Both the position numbers and the translations under genes were made by a program. From the NCBI GenBank assembly GCA_032622095.1, contig CP136067.1, positions 181,632,556 through 181,696,555 on the forward strand: a stretch of 64,000 nucleotides of DNA, given 5' to 3'. This DNA is from Siphonodentalium dalli. Taxonomy: Eukaryota > Mollusca > Scaphopoda > Gadilida > Siphonodentaliidae. This document shows positions 57,867-64,000 of the stretch, piece by piece (the stretch's first letter is position 1; the number at the start of each line of letters is the position of its first letter). A model generated the notes under the pieces. The model worked only from the letters and a program-made list of their open reading frames with translations. It was not told the DNA's origin and did no database searches.

Positions 57867-58094
57867 ATGAGTGATAAAAAACCGGAAGCAAGGATTCAAC
57901 CGGTTATGATTTCAAAAAAATATGTGATTCCCCCTCGTACAGGTATGCTGGTCGGTTGTCGAGTAAATTGCATGGCCCACGATTTCATAGTTGAACCAGT
58001 TATTGGAGATAAGATAATTGTGGGGTGTTCATTACACAGTGAAGGGACCACTGAAATACTTTGTTGCATTTTGAATCCTACCGGGTCTGGGTAA
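57867..58094 (+). pseudogene. linker between protease and RT (IPPR...EP...ILNPT type)
   Basis: YVIPPRTGMLVGCRV, then FIVEP, then CCILNPTGSG follow the pattern of the small beta-rich region that precedes RT in Ty3/gypsy Pol. It lies in a separate frame. Confidence 0.6.
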
Positions 58095-58099
58095 CACTG

Positions 58100-59110
58100 A
58101 GGAAGAACCGTCAAATCTCTCATGTTTCTGAGATTAGTTCAGTGACATTGGAAAGGTTTTGCGATAACCACCCACGTGTCAATGAAACTGTGGTGGAGAA
58201 TGAAAAAAACTCAACATTGCCCCCACATTTATCCCAACTTTTTGAAAGGTCAATGGTACACTTGAATTATTCAGAACAATTGAAATTAAAAGACTTATTA
58301 ATAGAATTCCAAAATTTTTTGCTACCCACGAATATGATCTTGGGCACTTTACGGATATAGAGCACACAATTCCTACTGGTGATGCAACACCCGTTAAATT
58401 AAGAATGCGCAGGACCCAGGAAGCCTTTGCCGGGAGGAGGAGTCACACTTGAAAAAACTTTTGGGCGACGGAATAATTAAACCTTCTATGTCTGAGTGGT
58501 GTTCAGTCCCGGCTCTTATCCGTAAACCTGACCATACGGTACGGTGGTGCTTAGATTATCGAAAATTGAACGCAGTAACCAAACGAATGGACTTCAAAAT
58601 TGGACTGCAACCAAGCGTATTACCAGCTCCGTATCAGAGAGGAAGACCAACCTAAGACTGCGTTTATTACTAAATACGGGATTTTTGAGTTTGAACGCTT
58701 AAGTTTTGGACTGACGGGCGCGGTGGCTAGTTATATACTGTCGGGCGATGAATCTCGCGTTGCGCGGGCTCCTCTGGAAAACCACTTTGGCGTTCGTGGA
58801 TCATTGTTTGGTTATGAGGCAGGGAGTAGATTCGCACATAAACAATTTAAAAGAAGTCTTGTTAAGGTTTCGGGAATATGGCTTAAAACTAAAACCCCGG
58901 AAATGTCTTCTGTTCCAAAAAGAAGTACAGTTCCTGGGAAGAGTCATAAGTGCAAACGGGCTAGAAATGGGGGATAGTGCAACTCAAGTAGTCAAAGATT
59001 GGCCACGTCCACGTTCGGCAAGGAGGTGGAGAGGTTTATGGGGTTGGTTAACTATTACCGTAACTTTGTTATAGATTTTGCAGAACTAGCCAAACCTTTA
59101 TATGACTCTA
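58100..59110 (+). pseudogene. reverse transcriptase, broken
   Basis: Read over at least four frame segments: LPPHLSQLF (58220); the RT entrance IIKPSMSEWCSVPALIRK (58470) and VRWCLDYRKLNAVTKRMDF (58539). Then LDCNQAYYQLRI (58599) with the first catalytic Asp, TAFITKYGIFEFERLSFGL (58651), and finally LAFVDHCLVMRQGVDSH (58780) and FLGRVISANGL (58935). About 17 residues between the NAVT and LDCNQ blocks are deleted. The YxDD box reads FVDH, so one catalytic Asp is lost. The copy cannot be active. Confidence 0.9.
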
Positions 59111-59661
59111 TAAGGAAAAAACCTTTTTCATGGGGTGTTTCTGAAGAATCTGCCTGGCAAAACCTTCGGAAACTTCTAACGAGACCACCGGTATTGGCCC
59201 TTCCGAATAAAACCGACCCATATCTGCTAGATACCGATTGTTCACAAACGTGTATGGCGGCTGAATTAATTCAGATACAAAGTGGGCAAGAAAAAGTTAT
59301 TTGCTATGGGAGTCTAGCTTTATCAAAGGAACAGCGGAATTATTGCACCACACGTAAGGAACTTTTAGCTGTCGTATGTTTTACTCGCCAATACAAGCAT
59401 TATTTATTGGGCAAACCTTTTACGCTCTGAACAGATCACAGCAGTCTTACGTGGTTGATGAATTTCAAGGAGCCCCAAGGCCAATTGGCGAGATGGCTCC
59501 TCGAATTAAGTCAATTTAACATGCAAATAGTATTTCGGAAGGGTGAAAAACATTCTAATGCAGATGCTCTGAGTAGGATCCCATGGGACGAATATTGTAA
59601 AGCTGAGACTGGGATTGAATCACTGCCTTGTGGGAGGATGCGCCTACTGCAAAAGGGTTGA
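59110..59661 (+). pseudogene. RNase H domain, one stop
   Basis: DTDCSQTCMAAELIQ (59230) corresponds to the first catalytic Asp region; NYCTTRKELLAVV (59338) to the Glu motif; TDHSSL (59430) follows a TGA at 59428; then LARWLLELSQFNMQIVFRKG and HSNADALSR (59551) with the final Asp. The order fits Ty3/gypsy RNase H. Confidence 0.9.
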
Positions 59662-60075
59662 GTTGAAGAGAAAGAAATTTGAGGAAGAAGTGAATGACAT
59701 TATACCACTGTCTGCCATTTCACGAATTGGAAAAAGGAAGCGAGGCGCTAATTTTGATTTAAATTTATTTTGGGCCTCAGCTGGAGTAACACCAACCGTG
59801 GATTCTCCTCAAACTAACCGACTAAACCTCACAAAGTGGTCACCAATAAGTTGCTTACGCAGCCTTTGATCCCAAATAAACCATTGGGTCTACACGAAAC
59901 CTGGGATCCGGTGGAGAGACTATAAATAGAGAAACCAAGGATCCTATGGCCCTTTCCCTCACCGGAATAGGGTCAGGTCCTGAACATAAACCATCTGTCC
60001 GGTTAGTGGAATTCCAAAAGAACTCCTCGGACGATATTAAGCTAGCTCAGGAAGCTGACCCAGATCTCAAACTTA
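59662..60075 (+). other. Pol linker between RNase H and integrase
   Basis: Diverged coding remnants with Lys/Arg-rich GKRKRGANF at 59737 and an IKLAQEADPDLK-like segment near 60035, which usually precedes the integrase zinc domain. Stops and frame changes are present. Confidence 0.5.
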
Positions 60076-60951
60076 TTGGAGTTATGCCACAATGTTCCAC
60101 TTTCCGGACACCAAGGAATGAGTAGAACGAAAGAGCGGGTCAAGGAAATTGGTTACTGGGTTGGGCTAAATAAGGATGTTGAGATCTGGGTGGCAGCCTG
60201 CAAGACTTGCAATGTCTGTAAAAAGCAAAGCCGGCACCCTCGCGCTCCGCTACAACAAATTCAAATGGGGGCACCTATGCACATGGACTCTTTGGGGCCG
60301 TTACCAAGGACTGAACAGGGAAATGTATACGTCCTCATGATCGTCGACTCTTTCACAAAATGGGTTGAATGTATTCCATTACCTTCTCAAACAGCTATTT
60401 ATATGGCGCGGGCCGCGATAAATGAATTCTTTACTCGATTTGGTCTTCCATTTGGGATTTTGACAGACCAGGGGCGGAACTTCGAGAGCGATCTTTTTGC
60501 GGAAATGTGTAAGGCATTGAATATTGATAAGCTCAGATGCTCGCCATATAGACCGTCCGCTAATGGCCAATGCGAAAGATATAATAGAACCTTAATGGAC
60601 GCAGTGCGCTGCTTCGTGTGCAAAAAAACCCAGAAAAGTTGGGACATTTTCCTTCCTCAAATAGCTGGAGCTTTGCGATCATCGGTTTGTCGGCAAACCG
60701 GTTTCACTCCGAATCGTTTGATGTTGGGCAGAGAGGTAACCAAACCCGTCGACCTCATGTACCCCACAAACTTCCCTCATAAAAGTATGGAAAATATACC
60801 TGAGTTTGTTTTGGAACTGGAAAATACAATGAGGGTCGCCCATGAGATTGCTAGAGATAAACTAAAACAGTCTCAGGTCCAAATGAAGAAAAAGTACGAT
60901 GCCAGGATGTTGTGTAAACCATTTAAGTTGCGAGATATCGTTTACAAATAA
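60076..60951 (+). CDS. integrase, zinc-binding and catalytic domains (open)
   Basis: 291 open codons. HNVPLSGHQG and CKTCNVC give the HHCC zinc site. The catalytic core has MDSLGPLP (about 60280), FGILTDQGRNFES (about 60455) and GQCERYNRTL (about 60565). The second Asp and the Glu are separated by 35 residues, a D,D35E arrangement. Then FTPNRLMLGRE, typical of gypsy integrases, and a Lys-rich helix. A stop at 60949 interrupts just before the C-terminal module, which continues in another frame. Confidence 0.93.
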   Translation: MELCHNVPLSGHQGMSRTKERVKEIGYWVGLNKDVEIWVAACKTCNVCKKQSRHPRAPLQQIQMGAPMHMDSLGPLPRTEQGNVYVLMIVDSFTKWVECIPLPSQTAIYMARAAINEFFTRFGLPFGILTDQGRNFESDLFAEMCKALNIDKLRCSPYRPSANGQCERYNRTLMDAVRCFVCKKTQKSWDIFLPQIAGALRSSVCRQTGFTPNRLMLGREVTKPVDLMYPTNFPHKSMENIPEFVLELENTMRVAHEIARDKLKQSQVQMKKKYDARMLCKPFKLRDIVYK

Positions 60952-61318
60952 AAAACTATCGGTGAACAGGAATGGACCGGGCATAATAATGCAGTTACTT
61001 TCTAAGAGCACATTTAAGGTCAGACTTAAGACCGGTCTAGTAACACTCCATCATGACCGACTTAAGTTGTGCCGAGATGAGGAACTGCCAAAATGGCTAC
61101 GGGCCGTCATTAAAAGATGGGAGGAAAGAGCCTCTATTTCCTCTGCAGATTTTCTGTACTGCTGGTGTAATAAAAAAGACGATGGCAATTTCATGATCCA
61201 ATGTGACAGCTGCAGGGAATGGTATCATGGGGAGTGCGTTAAGGTTACTGCAAAACAAGGACGAGCTCTAAAACAATACTTCTGTCCTTCAGCTTCATCA
61301 TACAAAATTTATTCCTAA
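60952..61318 (+). pseudogene. integrase C-terminus (GPF-like module) with PHD finger
   Basis: NGPGIIMQLLSKSTFKVRL (about 60972) and LVTLHHDRLKLC make up the small beta module that ends many gypsy integrases. It is followed by YCWCNKKDDGNFMIQCDSC, then EWYHGECV and YFCPS (61157-61291). That is the C-x-C-x(8-11)-C-x2-C...H-x2-C pattern of a PHD finger, which in other proteins reads histone H3 tails. The last expected Cys after CP-x is not present in this frame. Chromoviruses carry a chromodomain at this place; here a PHD finger takes it. Confidence 0.85.
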
Positions 61319-61325
61319 TTTTTAG

Positions 61326-62119
61326 ATGTCAGCAAGGAAGTTAAGAATGGGTGAGGGGGACAGGATGAAATCATATTACTGGAAACCATCAAGACATAGT
61401 GAGTCACTAGATTTAAATAAATCCCACAGTGATTCTCAGCACACGCTTCGGCAAGTAGCTTACGAAGACCCTGTTGAGGTCCACCATTTTATGACTGATC
61501 GGCCAGGTAGGAAGAAACCAAATGACGAAGTTATCGGGAGGCATTTGTCGTATTTGCTCCGTCATACCACAAAAATAAATGAGGAAGGGTATATGAAAGT
61601 ACAGATTTTACTTAAGGATCCATTTCTTCATGGGGTGACAAGAGAAGACATCACACGGGTAGTAAATACTAATAAATAAAAAACAGATTTGCATTAAGAC
61701 AATCGAAGAGAGGGTTAATGGAACTAAAGGAGATCAAGGCGTTCCAAGCTCACACCACACCAGTTGAGAAACTAGAATTGACCCCCATCCTAACTTGCGA
61801 AGAATTGGAACAAGCGGTGCATGGAACGTCATAGGAAAATTGGGAGAAAATTAAGGTAGAAGGGCTTAAGACCATGGAGAGACAGATGATCCACTTCTCC
61901 ACCCATGAACCGGAAAATAAAACTGTGGTTAATGGAATGAGGCCCCAAAGTGAAGTGGCAATATATTTGGATATTGATAAATATTTGCAGGCTGGCTTCA
62001 AATTATTTCGATCGGCTAACGATGTAATATTATCTCCAGGGGATGAGGAACATACTATACCACCAGCCTTTTTCAAAGATGTAATTCGAAGAGATGAGGA
62101 GAGGAGGAGACTGGGATAA
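61326..62119 (+). pseudogene. Tpt1/KptA-like RNA 2'-phosphotransferase domain (one frameshift, one stop)
   Basis: First segment 61326-61679: a 68-residue leader, then IGRHLSYLLRHTTKINEEGY and an ITRVVNTN end, matching the N-terminal winged-helix lobe of Tpt1 (LSxxLRH, DGY, ITxVVxxN). After a one-base slip in the A-rich run near 61678 the frame continues through AVHGTS (61817), a TAG at 61832, then MERQMIHFST (61874), GMRPQSEVAIYLDIDKYLQ (61938) and LFRSANDVILSPG (62006), with IPPAFF at 62059. These are the NAD-binding HGT, the R-x-x-x-H, the IDxxxA/L and the RSxNxVxL motifs. All four residues of the family's Arg-His-Arg-Arg set are present. Known enzymes transfer an RNA 2'-phosphate to NAD; some also ADP-ribosylate 5'-phosphate ends. 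Confidence 0.85.
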
Positions 62120-62310
62120 TTATCATCAACTCCACAGCCGAGGACAGAAAAGAAGTTTTCCAACCTTAGAAGTTATCATAAGTGGCGTCTTCGTCAAAAT
62201 TTGAAGGAAACCGGATTTAACAAAGACAGAAATACTCAATGTTTAATATGCGGGGGGGGGGGGTTTCTAAGCTTAAACGTCATTTTATGTATAAACATGT
62301 TCCGGAGTAC
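62120..62310 (+). pseudogene. C2H2/BED-like zinc finger split by a poly-G slip
   Basis: In the frame of the Tpt1 segment, without a stop after 62119, runs a Lys/Arg-rich stretch ending TQCLICGG (62234). A run of 12 G (62252-62263) changes the frame, and the sequence goes on with VSKLKRHFMYKHVPEYL. Together they show C-x2-C then H-x4-H with finger-like spacing. The poly-G is the probable site of an indel. Confidence 0.65.
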
Positions 62311-63033
62311 TTGTGGGAACCAGTTTCTGAGGAGCAGGCAGAGACGATAAGTCAGAAAATGAAAGCGGGGATAAAAACACTAGTCAGCTTCATTCATAAA
62401 ATTCCCATGGAGACGGTGACTTCACAACATTTTACCTCCTTAATTGATCGGATCAATTCTAGTCAAATGATTCCCCCGGGTACCAGCATAACGGGAAACA
62501 TATATAAATCATACATGGACAGAATTCGTCGGTCCTCCGAACCATATTTTCCAGATGAAGGAATTGTGGAAAATTGTTTAAAACCAATCAACTCACCAGT
62601 TTGTTTGCTATATTGGAGGTTGCTCCATGTGTTACTACCCATGTTGAATTCTGAGAAATTGGAGGAGTTGAAACGGTGCTGTCGAGATCGGGAAGATGAA
62701 TTGTCACGGGAGGAACATTGGAACAGGATATATGGGAGAAAACCAGTGAGTGCTTCTGTGGTTCGACCCCTCACCGGGTTGGATCAGGAGTGCTCCACCA
62801 ATGAAGATGTAGAGTCGCCTAGGATCCTACCGCTAACCGGGTGGGACCAGACAATTGCTACCCAGGAGGTACTGGTGAGTACAGAGGACTATGCTATGGT
62901 CCTTCCCCCAACCGGGATGGATCAGAATATTCAAGTCAAAGAGATGGTGCCTGAGGAGCCCAGCACTTTGACTCGACCCCTCACCGGGTTGAGCCAGTCT
63001 GGGGGCACAGACAGTCAGGATATCAGTATTTAG
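62311..63033 (+). pseudogene. linker with PLTGxDQ repeats
   Basis: About 240 codons open from the finger to a TAG at 63031. The first 150 residues look helical (Leu, Glu, Arg rich, with CLLYWRLLHVLLPML). The last part repeats a short motif, RPLTGLDQ, LPLTGWDQ, LPPTGMDQ and RPLTGLSQ (62767, 62830, 62905, 62977), at 21-25 residue intervals. No known domain. Confidence 0.6.
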
Positions 63034-64000
63034 TCTACACCAAGGTCTCCACCAGAGGAAGAAATGTTCTTGGAGTCCCAGGGAGAACACCAGACCTGCC
63101 CCATGGAGACCGAGAAGTGCGGGGTTTTGGAGATAGAACTGGAGGATGACAGTTTGGAGGCCTGGGTGGAATGTGAAGACGCTCTCGCTGATCCTCCCCC
63201 AAAGCCACTGCTCAAATTAGATGACAGTCATTTCCACCCGGATCGGATCCTGGAGCGAGCGAATAAGGGCACCGATACCCTTTGTTGGGACCAATATTTT
63301 GAGGGTTTTCCGGACGGAAAGGTCCCATGTAGCATAATCGGTGGGTTGCTGTATTTTGTGATCCGGAGTCTTACCCCTGGACAGTGGATCTTGGTCCGAG
63401 GTGGAGAACGGCTATAGGGTTTCACCCGAAAAACTTTCGACAGGCTTCAAACCACACCCTGGAACTTATTGGAGATTATCTGAATCATCGTTCGGTGTGT
63501 GCTTTGGGAGAGATTGGCCTGGATGATACTTGTCACCCGTCTTCGTTCGGCATACAAGAACGGCTGTTCATAGACCTGAAATTAAGCATGCCCAGTAAGC
63601 CCATCATTCTACACCTTAGAGGAGCCAGCAGATATGGAGATCGAGTGGCAAGGATTGCATTGCCAATCGTTAGGAGAATGGGGCTTGTCACCCAACCACT
63701 GCATCTCCATTGTTGCTCACAGCGATCGGAAGTACTGAAGGAATGAATGGAGTTACCGAATTGTTATTTTGGGTTTACTGGGCTTGTGAAACATTTTGAC
63801 GAAGAGCAGAAAGAGGCATTGATGAGTGTTTCGGACGAAAGGTTGCTGGTAGAGACTGATGGACCGTACTTTGCAGGGCACATGGTATTTTCTAGCCCAA
63901 AGAATATAGGCGAAGTAGTGGCTGCTGTGGCGGAAATAAGGGGTCAAACCCAAGAAGTCATTGGCATGGGAGCAGCGAGGAACGCTGAGCTACTATATGG
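63034..64000 (+). pseudogene. TatD-like metal-dependent nuclease domain (one frameshift, one stop; cut by window edge)
   Basis: An acidic leader is followed by LDDSHFHPDRI (63220), the HxH start of the TatD barrel. A one-base loss in the T run near 63355 moves the reading to a frame with RTAIGFHPKN (about 63405), ALGEIGLDDT (63501), PIILHLRG (63600) and LHLHCC (63699). After a TGA at 63744 the same frame shows FTGLVKHFDEEQK, ERLLVETDGPYF (63837) and a VAAVAEIRGQ helix to the edge. HxH, Glu, His, His and Asp give all six family metal ligands. TatD proteins are nucleases acting on DNA or RNA ends. The C-terminal few residues lie outside the window. Confidence 0.85.

Larger units (their letters stand above)
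52513..64000 (+). mobile_element. Ty3/gypsy LTR retrotransposon with PHD, Tpt1-like and TatD-like domains; runs past the window
   Basis: Order on one strand: 5' LTR end (CA at 52774), primer-binding site 52776-52788, about 870-bp leader, Gag, CCHC, protease, reverse transcriptase, RNase H, integrase with PHD finger, Tpt1/KptA-like domain, C2H2-like finger, PLTGxDQ repeats, TatD-like nuclease. RT-RNaseH before integrase, a D,D35E integrase and a GPF-type C-terminal module place it in the Ty3/gypsy group. The left LTR limit is not fixed: TG at 52513 or 52553 are candidates. The 3' LTR is not in the window. The copy carries many stops, frameshifts and one RT deletion, so it is dead, but domains are still easy to read. 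Visible length is over 11 kb, long for the group. Confidence 0.9.

Noticed and set aside
61326-64000. Tpt1-like and TatD-like segments as host genes next to the element
   Set aside because: Only 8 bp separate the integrase/PHD ORF from the Tpt1 ORF, no LTR lies between, there are no introns, and decay is of the same degree as in the element. A 5'-to-3' truncated element beside a processed pseudogene remains a weaker alternative.

Overview
This is animal nuclear DNA, AT-rich and dominated by mobile elements. The only cellular protein-coding gene I can support is a homeobox gene of the Mox/MEOX family on the + strand. Its three coding exons (14122-14569, 36734-36909, 43069-43305) give 286 residues, separated by introns of about 22.2 kb and 6.2 kb. 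The homeodomain, a spliced homeobox, LINE and Ty3/gypsy remnants and dense MITEs fit an invertebrate bilaterian. A mollusc or another lophotrochozoan is my best guess, but the sequence alone does not settle it.

Layout. Positions 1-14,100 are upstream DNA: a LINE tail, tandem repeats (about 410 bp x3, about 110 bp x8), RTE/SINE-like tails, and a 576-bp tandem duplication carrying a nested palindromic MITE. Positions 14,122-43,305 hold Mox, whose introns contain at least a dozen MITEs or fold-back elements and an 86-unit, 15-bp minisatellite. Positions 43,306-52,500 are downstream DNA with further MITEs, a tRNA-like SINE head and a decayed LINE reverse transcriptase. From about 52.5 kb to the right edge lies one large Ty3/gypsy LTR retrotransposon, which runs out of the window.

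The retrotransposon is the most unusual item. After an LTR end and a primer-binding site fitting tRNA-Ser(GCU) come a very long Gag with an arginine/serine-rich repeat region, a CCHC knuckle, protease, a 57-bp repeat block, reverse transcriptase, RNase H, and a D,D35E integrase ending in a PHD finger. Beyond integrase, where the 3' LTR would be expected, the same strand continues with a domain resembling RNA 2'-phosphotransferase (Tpt1/KptA), a C2H2-like finger, a short PLTGxDQ repeat region and a TatD-type metal-dependent nuclease. This copy is broken by stops and frameshifts. The Arg-His-Arg-Arg set of Tpt1 and all six expected TatD metal ligands can still be read, whereas the protease and reverse transcriptase signatures are damaged. 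I do not know of a described Ty3/gypsy lineage with this set of enzymes, but I could not search.

Most of the remaining DNA is short non-autonomous elements. One family has GTGACCCGCC termini and two large cruciform-like hairpins (five copies; one lies 41 bp inside the Mox intron 2 donor). Another is a TTTAAAGG-terminus superfamily. A third has TTTAACCCTTTCTATAC termini. A recurrent pair of AACGCTCTTTAT motifs spaced 41-42 bp occurs in several unrelated places.
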